Assembly: GCA_037127315.1 (NCBI GenBank) | Contig: JBBBDQ010000443.1 | Coordinates: 392,001-456,000 of the forward strand | DNA length: 64,000 bases | From: Ascarosepion bandense | Taxonomy: Eukaryota > Mollusca > Cephalopoda > Sepiida > Sepiidae | Direction of reading: 5' to 3' | Part shown: piece after piece, positions 49,193 through 59,854 of the stretch | Layout: every line of letters begins with the position of its first letter | Numbering within the stretch: the first letter of the stretch is position 1 | Translations under genes and position numbers: made by a program | Notes under the pieces: generated by a model | Told to the model about the DNA's origin: nothing | Databases searched by the model: none | The model's input: the letters and a program-made list of their open reading frames with translations, nothing else

Positions 49193-50009
49193 GTAAGTTT
49201 TTTTGCTGTTCTTGCTTTCTTCAATTTTTTTTATTTCTTTCTATTTTTTATTTTTTAATTTTTGTTATGGTTATTTTAATGCCTATTGATTCATCAACTT
49301 CTTTCTTTGATAAACTGGCTTTGGGATTTTCAATCCTGCAATGTGCTCACAAACAGACATTTGACATTTTGAGAACATTTCCTATGTCCCACTCTATATC
49401 TAATTTGGAAGTAGTCAGTCTTCTGATTTCATAACTGATTTAATTTTGTCCTAACTTCAAGTATTTAAGTTATAATAGTTTCAAGTTAATCAAAACTTGC
49501 AAGTGTTTAAACATTTTCTTTTTGGATTATCAATTCTGAATAACTGTCTCTCATTTTGAAAGAAAAATCATTAGAATTGTGTTGCAATTAATATTAGAAG
49601 GGATGTAGGTTTAACTTGATAAACTTTCTCAAAAATGACCTGTGTCAAATGGATTAAAGCCTCTGCAAGATAAAATTCAGTCAAATTAACATAACTTTTT
49701 ACGACATTATACCTGCTTCTGTTTCTGAATAGAGCCCACCCCAACCCACCTCTGAATAATTCTAACAAAAATGCCAGAGGCAAAACCTTTTCTCTTTTTT
49801 AGTATAAATTCCCAAATATTAAAACAAATCTGAAAAATGTAAGAAAATTATTTTGGGAAGATATTTAAAACATATTCCGTTTCTTTCAAGCATTAAGTCG
49901 ATCATTACCCATTTTAACATCATATACCAGGTACCAAATATCAGTTTTCAACATAACTTTATTTCTGAGATGAAGTAGTATCGAACTGTTGTCCTCATCT
50001 TTATTGTAC

Positions 50010-50312
50010 TTAGGGACATAGCCCAGTGGATATAGGGTTGGTTAGTTCAGAGTAACTTGACCGAAAAAGTTGTGTGTGGAATATCTGGCTACAGCAGCAG
50101 TGAGCAAATAATTTAAAGAGAGATAACTACACGGCTAATGGAAGTGGCATCACACATGGAATGAGAATGATATACCCCAGTGATCGAAATAAAGGCTTCA
50201 GTTTGAAATTCCTATCACCTGAAGAATTCCGAAGCATACAATGGCCAAAATATCATAAACATGGCAATAAAGATGAAGACAACAGTCCAGCCATTGTAAA
50301 TAATGTAATATA
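50010..50312 (+). repeat. SINE-B copy
   Basis: A box-like ATAGCCCAGTGGATATAGGG, GACTTGACC-like spacer, CACATGGAATGAGAATGATA, AAATAAAGGCTTCAGTTTGA, tail CACCTGAAGAATTCCGAAGC and ATAAAGATGAAGACAACAGT, ending GTAAATAATGTAATA. Confidence 0.8.
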
Positions 50313-50468
50313 ACTTTCTTTGTAATTATCAGAAAATTATAATCTAGACCTCTGTGTGTTTTTGTGAAGGTACTGTATCCATTTTTTTTTATGAATAGAT
50401 ATTTATGGATGTGTGTTGTGTAAATGTGAATATATACATATCAATGTGATAATGTATATACTTATATA

Positions 50469-50470
50469 TT

Positions 50471-50523
<53 letters not shown>
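50469..50523. repeat. (TG)n(TA)n microsatellite at left edge of a MITE
   Basis: TGTGTGTGTGTG followed by about 18 TA units, directly before the TIR MITE at 50528. Confidence 0.95.
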
Positions 50524-50524
<1 letters not shown>

Positions 50525-50527
50525 GTG

Positions 50528-51029
50528 CTGTATCAAAAATACTTTTCCAAACTTTGGAGGTGAATTCCTCACATCAAAACAAAGACAAAAGTCCATATAG
50601 ACATATCCACAAATCCTTAATTTTTTGAGTTATTAAGTTTAAAGTTTACACTAGACTGTTAAATGTACAATCCAAAAATACTTTTCTAAACTTTGGGTCT
50701 ATGGATTCTGTCTTAGCCACAATAAACAGCAGCAATGATTGGATCAATCAGCTGCCTTCATTTTGAAAACACAATCTTATACAGTTGTATTTGGCCGCAT
50801 GTAAAAAAAATCATATGTCAATTAACTCACTACTACACATGTGAAGACAGATGAGTCACAAATGTACACGAATGACAAATGTAACTTGGTCTGCATGTCA
50901 ACACAGTGTAAATTTTTTTTTTAAACTTAACTCAAAAATGAAGGATTTGCAGACATGTTTATATGAACTTTTGTCCTTGTTTTGCTGTGAGGAATTCACC
51001 ACCAAAGTTTGTAAAACTAATTTTGATAC

Positions 51030-51030
<1 letters not shown>
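50528..51030. mobile_element. TIR MITE between TG/TA microsatellites
   Basis: About 120 bp at 50528-50650 recur inverted at 50915-51030: TTTTGATAC, CCAAAGTTTG, GTGAGGAATTCACC and AAGGATTTG occur on both sides. The element is about 500 bp and non-coding, and (TA)n or (TG)n(TA)n tracts abut both ends, consistent with insertion at TA. Confidence 0.65.
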
Positions 51031-51062
<32 letters not shown>

Positions 51063-51622
51063 GTAAATTGTGTGTATTTTGGCAGCATTTTTTCATTAAT
51101 GCAGGTTTCATTGAATAATATAGACAAGTTTTGTCTATTAATTTTGTGTAGGATCCGTTCATACCGTCTGATATACTTGATGGTGATGTCGTTAAAAGAC
51201 AACAAAAAATCACAGTATTTGTTGAATTTTTTATCGGGTCTAAGCTTTCGGCTCACATAAGCCATTATCAAAGAGTAAATATTAACACACAGTAAACATA
51301 GAACATTTAAGCTATTAACAATAAAGATAATTGAATTGAAAATATAAGTCCATCCCTACCGTGGCGGATGGCCGAAGACAGTGACAAAATAGTGGTGTTG
51401 TGGTCCCTGGTCTGATTACAGACATTTGAGTACGTTATTGGAAATATCGAAATTGATTGTATTCAAACCAGGTTTAAATTGTTTAATGTAGAGTGCTTCG
51501 AGGATTTTTAGTTTCTGCTTATTATTTTCTTGTTTGAGTATGTACGTGTTATCAACAAGCGTTTTTCTCAGAAGTGTGCGTTGATAACCGTGTTGTTCTA
51601 AATGACGGAATATATTTGAATT

Positions 51623-52453
51623 TTAATTTAAGTGCAACGTCAGACGCTGTGAGAGCGAATTTGTGGTGTGGCCGATGTAGATATTATTGAGGTTGTTAGA
51701 GATACATTCTCTAAATGGACATATGAATTTATATACTACATTGGTTTTTTGCAAATCACTAACGGTGGGGGAAGAGTCGTTGCGGATAAATGAATTAGAT
51801 GTAGTGGATTTAGTGTAATATATAATGAACTTAATTCTTTTGTTAGAGTCTGTCGGAGAAATATTAGTATTTATGAGTTTTTTTAGGATGTTTTCATCTA
51901 GTTGGTAGTTGGAGTGCATCTGGCTATGGTATAAGAGAGTGATATGTTTAGGATTGGTTGGGTTAGTATCATGTGTTGTTTTTTCCATGTTAAGCTTTTT
52001 AAGAAAATAATGTATTTGTTCATCAACTATGTAGTTGGGAAAATTATTATTGATGAGTGTCTGTTTTATGTTTTTTAGTTCACTGTAGAAGATCTGATTT
52101 GTAGATGAATTGACTTTTGCACGATATAATAGATTTTTTATAATGGCTATTTTGTAATAGTGGGGGCATTCACTAATATAATTGAGTGTGGAGGGATTTT
52201 TATTAGTGGGTTTTTGATACGGTGAGATAGTAAATTTATTGTTGTCAGTGTTAATTAATATATCAAGAAAAGGAATTTTGTTATCTTTGCTAAGTTCATA
52301 AGTAAATTTTAAAACTGAGTTATTTTGAAACTGTTTTTGAAGTTGTAAGATTTCATCAGTATTTTTAATTGATAGTAGGATATCATCAACATATCGTAGA
52401 TATATTGATGGTTTTGTAAATTTTGCAAAGGTAGTATTTTCAAGGTTAGACAT
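51623..52453 (-). pseudogene. PLE RT/GIY-YIG ORF, truncated inverted copy
   Basis: The 276 codons start just before YLRYVDDIL and run through PFLDILI to NIYIGHTTNSLSQRLTLHLN. The product differs from the + strand copy at only two positions (Leu for Pro after HYF, His for Arg before SQMHS). The upstream RT fingers and first palm motif are missing because this arm is 5'-truncated. A TAA after TLHLN cuts off the rest of the GIY-YIG domain, which continues in another frame towards 51415. Confidence 0.85.
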
Positions 52454-52478
52454 GTAGAAATTAAAAATTGAAATAGAA

Positions 52479-54375
52479 ATGCTCTATCAAAGCATCACTA
52501 AATTACAAGATGAAAAACTTATAACCGTTAAACCCGAACTGAAAGATCTACTTAAGGCTGAGGCAATCAAAGATCGCCATGATAAAAGCAGAAGCTCCTC
52601 AAAAATTCTATCGAAACAACTAAAAAGTGCCGCGCATGAACTACGCAACCACCTTCACATAATTGTAAAAAAGCTGACAAGGCTAACATCTTTGTTGTAC
52701 TTAACAAATCAGATTACAACACAAAACTCAACCACATACTCCATGACCACACAAAATTTAAAAAAATTAACAAAAACCCGACACACCAACTAAAATCTAA
52801 ACTTAATAAACTCATTAGTGCCAACAACGCTGATCAGAATTCCTTAAAACTCCCTAAAATTATTGGTGACTATAAACCTGGTTACATATACGGAACCATA
52901 AAAACTCATAAACCTAACTATCCTCTCCGCCCTATCATATCCCAAATTCCTACTCCTGTATACCAGTTAACTAAACATATTAACCAACTTATCACACCCT
53001 ACCTTCCGAGTAAATACAGCATAAAGTCAACCCTAGAGGCAATCCAAATCCTCAAGAGTGAAAAACCTAATAATGAAATCATAGCTTCACTTGATGTGGA
53101 AAACCATTTTACTAATGTACCCGTCAGTGAAACTATTGATATAATTATAAGAAATGTTTACAGTAATCCTTCATTACCCCCACTCAAAATTAATCCCAAC
53201 ATCCTAAGAAAACTTCTACTAGCTTGTACTACTGAAGTGCCTTTTGTTGATCCAAACAACACTATATATATATATACAACGTGACGGAGTCTCCATGGGT
53301 TCAGTGCTTGGTCCGATTTTTAGTAATTTCTACATGTCTAACCTTGAAAATACTACCTTTGCAAAATTTACAAAACCATCAATATATCTACGATATGTTG
53401 ATGATATCCTACTATCAATTAAAAATACTGATGAAATCTTACAACTTCAAAAACAGTTTCAAAATAACTCAGTTTTAAAATTTACTTATGAACTTAGCAA
53501 AGATAACAAAATTCCTTTTCTTGATATATTAATTAACACTGACAACAATAAATTTACTATCTCACCGTATCAAAAACCTACTAATAAAAATCCCTCCACA
53601 CTCAATTATATTAGTGAATGCCCCCACTATTACAAAATAGCCATTATAAAAAATCTATTATATCGTGCAAAAGTCAATTCATCTACAAATCAGATCTTCT
53701 ACAGTGAACTAAAAAACATAAAACAGACACTCATCAATAATAATTTTCCCAACTACATAGTTGATGAACAAATACATTATTTTCCTAAAAAGCTTAACAT
53801 GGAAAAAACAACACATGATACTAACCCAACCAATCCTAAACATATCACTCTCTTATACCGTAGCCAGATGCACTCCAACTACCAACTAGATGAAAACATC
53901 CTAAAAAAACTCATAAATACTAATATTTCTCCGACAGACTCTAACAAAAGAATTAAGTTCATTATATATTACACTAAATCCACTACATCTAATTCATTTA
54001 TCCGCAACGACTCTTCCCCCACCGTTAGTGATTTGCAAAAAACCAATGTAGTATATAAATTCATATGTCCATTTAGAGAATGTATCTCTAACAACCTCAA
54101 TAATATCTACATCGGCCACACCACAAATTCGCTCTCACAGCGTCTGACGTTGCACTTAAATTAAAATTCAAATATATTCCGTCATTTAGAACAACACGGT
54201 TATCAACGCACACTTCTGAGAAAAACGCTTGTTGATAACACGTACATACTCAAACAAGAAAATAATAAGCAGAAACTAAAAATCCTCGAAGCACTCTACA
54301 TTAAACAATTTAAACCTGGTTTGAATACAATCAATTTCGATATTTCCAATAACGTACTCAAATGTCTGTAATCAG
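52479..54375 (+). pseudogene. PLE RT/GIY-YIG coding region, longer copy with three frameshifts
   Basis: Coding similarity runs from about 52479 (KLITVKPELKDLLK) to a stop near 54373. It is broken near 52670 at an A6 run, near 53264-53276 where a TA repeat has grown, and near 54164 after TLHLN. Beyond the last break a further open stretch includes NIFRHLEQHGYQRTLL and IKQFKPGLN, the expected end of the GIY-YIG domain. RT catalytic YVDD is intact. No start codon or promoter was identified. Confidence 0.82.
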
Positions 54376-54686
54376 ACCAGGGACCACAACACCACTATTT
54401 TGTCACTGTCTTCGGCCATCCGCCACGGTAGGGATGGACTTATATTTTCAATTCAATTATCTTTATTGTTAATAGCTTAAATGTTCTATGTTTACTGTGT
54501 GTTAATATTTACTCTTTGATAATGGCTTATGTGAGCCGAAAGCTTAGACCCGATAAAAAATTCAACAAATACTGTGATTTTTTGTTGTCTTTTAACGACA
54601 TCACCATCAAGTATATCAGACGGTATGAACGGATCCTACACAAAATTAATAGACAAAACTTGTCTATATTATTCAATGAAACCTGC

Positions 54687-54728
<42 letters not shown>

Positions 54729-54900
54729 ATATGTTTATTTGTATTTAAATTATATTTGGATGCTTGTAAGTGTCTATAGTTTTAAATGTGTGTGTATGTA
54801 TGTACCTCGACCCCCCCCCACAAAAAAAAGCATAAGAGATGAAAAAGAGCCTCAAATAAAAAACATTTACATAAATATATATATATAATTTAGCGTAAAA

Positions 54901-54947
54901 AAAATAAATAAATAAATAAAATATATATATATATATATATATATATT
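54901..54947. repeat. (AAAT)n/(TA)n tract
   Basis: AAATAAATAAAT followed by a TA run, next to the palindrome at 54952. Confidence 0.9.
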
Positions 54948-54951
54948 TACA

Positions 54952-54990
54952 CTAAATTTCCTATACCAATGATTGGTATAGGAAATTTAG
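54952..54990. repeat. Perfect 19-bp palindrome with 1-nt centre
   Basis: CTAAATTTCCTATACCAAT, then G, then ATTGGTATAGGAAATTTAG. A further inverted relation exists between TTTAGCGTAAA at about 54890 and TTTACACTAAA at 54947, across a (TA)n tract. Confidence 0.9.
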
Positions 54991-56089
54991 CATCTTTTTT
55001 GTGATAAAAAAGAAACATAGGTTTGAAAATTATTATGAAAATCAAATGATTGTCAGATTTTAATTAAATTTTCAGGACTTGTTCACAGATGATTGATTTT
55101 TTTTTTTTTTTACTAAAAAATCTTAGTTAAAAACTTTTTTTAATCTATTAACAGCCACTTAATTTTATGCAATTTCAAGAAATTTAAATTCCACAACCTT
55201 TGTATTTGTATCACTTCAAAGTAAGACTCCTTAAAGAATTTAAAATAATTTGTTTTTGTCAAACAGAAACAATACTTAGCGAAAATCTGCTCTGAATTGT
55301 AAAATAAAAAATGCAACGAAACTGTCATTATCTTTTATAAATAAGAGATATTCAGGATACTATTAACTTGAGAAAAAAATTTTTTTCAATAATCAATTTT
55401 TACAAGAATTGTTTTCATTGTCTTAAATTTTTCTAATTAAAATTCCATTTTAAATCTTTTAAAGTTCTGTATTAATTTTGGCAGTTTTGATGATATTGTT
55501 AAATGAAAACTATATTTACTAATGAATGGGAAAAGCTTCATACAAATAATGAAATACTAATATTTTAAAAATGATTTGATTTTTTTTTTTATTGTTTCAA
55601 CATGCTATATTTTGTGAGTGGGCAATCTGTTGTTGCTTAAACAGTCTGTTGAGATTGGGTGGCACCTCTCCTAGCAGCTATGGGGATAATAGTGAGTGAG
55701 GGAAAAGAGACTGGAGGTATCAAAGAAATAATACTGCCATGGAAACCACAGAAAATTTCAGGAACAAAATGCCCATGGAACTGACTTCACAAGACACTAA
55801 CTGTCTCTTAACTGCCATTGCTGTTTTTCCCCAGCTTTTATTGGTATGAGGCATCTTACAAAGCCCCAGATCTTAACCAGTTGTAGAGAAGCCCATATCT
55901 AGGTAGACATACCAAACTGTCTCACAAGTTATATATATATATATATATATATATATTTTATTAATTCAACATATTTTTATAATTTAGTGAATGCATGCAT
56001 TTGAATAGGTACTGTGTTAATTTATTAAATGGTATAATCATGTATTTTTGTCTACCACGCTTTTGATGTTCAAGAAATCTTATTAACGA

Positions 56090-56180
56090 GCAACTCTGGC
56101 TCTCCAGCAGGAGCTGACCCTGTTGTTTCCACCCCAAACATTAAGCCTATGCTCTCCAACCAACTAAGCTACAGAGAAGA
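56090..56180 (-). repeat. tRNA-like SINE head or tRNA pseudogene
   Basis: The minus strand reads CTCTGTAGCTTAGTTGGTTG then GAGAGCATAGGCTTAATG, like the D-arm and anticodon arm of a tRNA. The expected B box is replaced by GGGTCAGCTCCTGC and the arms do not pair fully, so a working tRNA is unlikely. Confidence 0.45.
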
Positions 56181-56519
56181 GTCAGTCAGGCCAAGCCAAA
56201 TTTTGTGACTTTAAGCAAAATTTCTCTTGTCAGATCTAAAAAAAAAAAAAATTAGATCCTAATACTACCAGAGAGCACAAGTTTTCTTTTCATAAGATTT
56301 TTCAAGCATTCAGGCTAATAAATGTAAATAACTACATATACTGTTTAATAAATAAATCAAGTGCCTACTCAAACATGTGTATCCACTAAAAATGTCTAAA
56401 GTGTTTATATATATATAGTCCTACGTTGATGGCACAACTCAGTTTCATGCATTGCAGTCATCAGGTGCATATTACAAACTGACCATCTGATAGATTTGAA
56501 TTTTAGTACCCTTGATGTT

Positions 56520-56790
56520 CATGGAGAATTCAAATGGAATTTGAAATCAGAGAGCCAATTTTGAGTTCCAGTTGAATTCTCTGCATTCACTTACACACAA
56601 ATACCCTTGGGAAAGGTATTAATCCATTTCTTCCCTCCAGTTATGGGTTAAATAACAGTACAGACAGATTGCAACTAGTCTACCGCAGAAAGTAATGGCA
56701 ACCTAATCTTCTGCCCAGTCATTCATGTTTCCTTTGAGACATGATTGCCCAAGCGTGTATCACAGATGGCACTTGACTGACTGATGTTCA
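56520..56790 (+). repeat. SINE-A copy
   Basis: Shares with 35525-35833 the B box-like GAGTTCCAGTTGAATTC, CACTTACACACAAATACCC, GTTATGGGTTAAATAACAG, GTCTACCGCAGAAAGTAATG and the tail GAGACATGATTGCCCAAGCG. There is a deletion before the GTCTACCGC block. Confidence 0.85.
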
Positions 56791-57289
56791 TAGGTGTTAA
56801 ATCTTATAAAGTTAGATATTATTCAGGTGTGTCAAATATTTATTTGCTATCATATGTTGTGAAATATACTTATCTATGTTCTTAACATGGCTATACCTTT
56901 AACAAAAAATAATGTTTATGTCTGTTATAGTTGCATAATTAAATAATATCAGTTATCTTACATGTAGTTGAATAGTTACTCTATATATAGTTGCATAGTT
57001 GAATAATATCAGTTACTCTACTACTAATAATAATGACCCTTCAAAAAATAATTGCAACTGCTGAAAAAATAAGACCTGCCCATTGAATGGCCAATATATG
57101 TCTGAAAGTATTGTTTATAGAGCTTGTATTCATTCAGATGATGTTAAATTTTACTTTGCATCAACCGCTAAAGTGTGGAAATTTCAATTTAGTGACCGCA
57201 TGTTGTCTTTAAACAACAGTAAATACAGCAAAAGCACTGCTTTATTCATATATTATTGGAAATTTAAAAAATCAATAACAAGAACATAA

Positions 57290-57460
57290 TTTACATTATT
57301 TGAACTATTGTTCTTATTTTTGTTTCTATTTGTATGACATTCCAGCTCTTGTACACTTCGGCCTTCTTCAGGAATTCCTAGCACCTGAAGAAGGCCGGAA
57401 CATCGTACAAATGGCAACAAAGATGAGGACAGTAGTCCGAATAATGTAAATACTACCTCA
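57290..57460. repeat. Two SINE-B tails in inverted orientation
   Basis: The minus-strand tail (57374-57290) and plus-strand tail (57384-57460) face each other across an 11-nt loop. The stem GCCTTCTTCAGG (57361-57372) pairs with CCTGAAGAAGGC (57384-57395). Both tails continue into ACAAAT(G/A)G(C/A)AACAAA-type sequence. Confidence 0.75.
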
Positions 57461-58364
57461 TATCAGAAATATAAACAAAGAACGCAATTATTAGCTGGAA
57501 TATCATCGCTAAATCCAAACCTTACACTGGAAAAGGAGACAGATGTAACTTAGACTTTTTAGAAAAACTTGTCATCTGAAACCATATAAATAACATTAAT
57601 CTACTTAATAAAAAAGCAAATTAATGACCACATGCTGCCATAGAAAAAAATCCTTAAATTCTTAGACCCTGATTGATACAGATTTCTCTATACATTTGCC
57701 TTTCTTTCTTCCTTCCTTCCTTCCTCACTCCCTTACTTCCTCCCCTTTCTTTCCCTCACAAATATTACTATTAGTAATTATGAATTATGCCCCTTTGATT
57801 CCATGTCACTGCATTTTAATATTTTATAATTTTAAAATTTTAGTTTTATAATTTACTTTTAAAACTTTAATTTTAATTTTTTATCTCCTTGTAGTCTTTG
57901 TCTATTTTACTCTTGTAATTAAAATGCAGTAACTTACATATAAAAGATTTAGCTCCCATAAACATCAAGTGAACTTGAATCCATTAAACAGTCAGTTTGC
58001 AATATGCACCTGATGATTGCATAACACATGAAACTCAGTTGTGCTATCAACATATTTACATTTATGAAGTTATATAAAATAACTCTGTTCATACTACATT
58101 GAGCACTTTTTTATTAACACCTTAATAATGTTTTACGTGTGTGTACTCTCATATGTATATTTTATTAATTCACTTATAATGGACGTACATTCCACAGTCA
58201 GATTTTTACTTTAAAAAGTGCTCAGTACAAAAGTAGAGCATAAATATATAGTTATTATTATAATTATTATTAAAGTATACTGCAACTTTCACTAAACACT
58301 GAAATTTTATAGCTATTAAGTTGCAGTATGTTATTATAATAATCTAAACTTATTTATAAATAGA

Positions 58365-58633
58365 ACTTTGTGTGTTTCCCCGTTACCTATAGACTCCGAA
58401 ATGGCTGAACCGATTTTCTTGAAAATATACACAGTTGTACTATAAGTGTCTGCGAGTGTCTTAGCTAGGTTTTGTGTTGAGGTACCCCCGATAAATATGG
58501 ATAATCGGAAAAATCGGGTTATAGAAGGAGTGGTTCGATTTTAATCAAATTTGATACACTCATAGACAAAGACATAAGAAACGATATTCAGAAGTTTCAA
58601 GGTTGCATTTCTTACAATAGTGCAGAAAATCGA

Positions 58634-58679
<46 letters not shown>

Positions 58680-58842
58680 GGCAAGATGTTTGTGTGTCAG
58701 TCTATGGTTTCACTTTAACTGGAAACAACTATTATTGCTTTTTATTCTTTTGTGCCAACGTCTAAAGAGTCTGAACTCCAGGACCATGGATTAGTTTTAA
58801 AGCTTTCATTACACCTGAGCAACGCTGGGCTATACTTCTAGT
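58365..58842 (+). mobile_element. Helitron-like non-autonomous element, 3' end
   Basis: The right end GAGCAACGCTGGGCTATACT followed by TCTAGT has the GC-rich segment and CTAGT terminus characteristic of Helitron/Helentron 3' ends. The left part contains TCCGAAATGGCTGAACCGAT, a motif common in such non-autonomous elements. A (TA)n tract lies at 58645-58675. The 5' boundary is not resolved and no Rep/helicase coding is present. Confidence 0.6.
58636..58676. repeat. (TA)n microsatellite inside the Helitron-like element
   Basis: TTATTTATTTA followed by about 16 TA units. Confidence 0.9.
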
Positions 58843-59031
58843 AACTATATATTTATATATTCTCCACTCTGTAAATAAATGGACTGCTTAATATCATAAG
58901 ATTAGATTATGAATATCAGTATTTAAATTTTATAAGGATCAGTTTTCAGTCTGCACCTGATAACATCCTGCAGGAAACTTATGCTATGACTGTGGAACAA
59001 AATGTAGATTTATTATTAGTGTGTGGGTGTA

Positions 59032-59854
59032 CAGAGTGCGATGTGTAAATTGTTGCCATTTCATATTAATTTTTTGCATGCATGGTGTTTTTGATTTTGA
59101 TGAATGCACAGTATAGTAAGGTCAGTTGGGCACCATCTGTGACAGTGCGTTCCATGACGCAATTCACTCCACCAGAAATTTGTAAACAACATGCTGTACT
59201 AGTTGGCATTTTCCATGGAAACTCCAAAACAAAGTGTTTGGATATCTATATGATGACAATGCAGAGGATTCAGAAAGAGTTTGAGAATTCTAATGGTGAT
59301 TACTAAGGTGTCTGGAGTGATCACTAGTGATTTCAACATTTATACCTTCATTCATCTTACCACAGAGCCTCAGACTCATCATGGAGGCCAATATCAAGTG
59401 CCTAGAGGAGGTGGTGCTGCACTTTATCAAGAAGGTGGCTGCTAGAAAACCCTGTGTCTGGCATCAGGACTGTACCATACCACACATGCAGGAGAACCTA
59501 ATCATGGCTGTCAGACTATTTATGCAAACACATCACCCTTACATCTGGCCATCTAACTCCCCAGACAGCAACCCCCTCTTGATTATTATGTGTAGGGTGC
59601 AGTTGGGTGAGAGACCAACAAAACTCCTTGTAACACCAAAGATGAACTGAAGATGGATTATGGCAGCATTCACAAACTTAAGTGAAGATTTGCAGGAGAT
59701 TCTGCAGTCATCTGGAGGTTATGATTGAAGCCGATGGCGATTTTTATTGAATAAATTTACTCTTTAGTATTTCAATATATCTGCTAAAATAAGATGTCAT
59801 TGTTACTTTCATTTTTGAGTAATTTAAATGACAATTTATTCATCGCACCCTCTT
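59032..59854 (+). mobile_element. Tc1/mariner-superfamily transposon, short, with TIRs and TA duplication
   Basis: The left end TA-CAGAGTGCGATGTGTAAATTGT (from 59030) and the reverse complement of the right end TA-AAGAGGGTGCGATGAATAAATTGT (to 59856) are matching terminal inverted repeats flanked by TA. Inside, 59327-59650 encodes CVWHQDCTIPHMQENL and PYIWPSNSPDSNPL, the second and third catalytic regions of a Tc1/mariner transposase (normally QDGAPAH and PxSPDLNPxD). The N-terminal DNA-binding part is missing and stops are present. Confidence 0.78.

Larger units (their letters stand above)
51095..54692. mobile_element. Penelope-like element (PLE): 5'-truncated inverted copy joined head-to-head to a longer copy
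   Basis: Two 1368-bp arms (51095-52462 minus, 53325-54692 plus) are inverted, nearly identical, and separated by 862 bp found once. The protein is PLE-type: YGTIKTHKPNYPLRPI, DVENHFTNVP, DGVSMGSVLGP, LRYVDDIL, then a GIY-YIG endonuclease start NIYIGHTT. Penelope-like elements combine this RT with a GIY-YIG nuclease and are known for terminal repeats in direct or inverted arrangement. Both outer ends stop at ATTAAT, and the right one runs into a (TA)n tract. Confidence 0.88.

Noticed and set aside
48893..49258. Alternative-frame open stretches in the giant exon
   Set aside because: Low-complexity Pro/Gly/Ser repeats read open in other frames; the phased sense frame is the coding one.
54360..54692. 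Hammerhead ribozyme in the PLE terminal repeat, as known for other Penelope-like elements
   Set aside because: No CTGATGA...GAAA core could be found by eye in either arm.
54516..54722. 58-residue frame repeated in both PLE arms as a separate gene
   Set aside because: Its conservation is only due to the arms being nearly identical; no independent evidence of coding.
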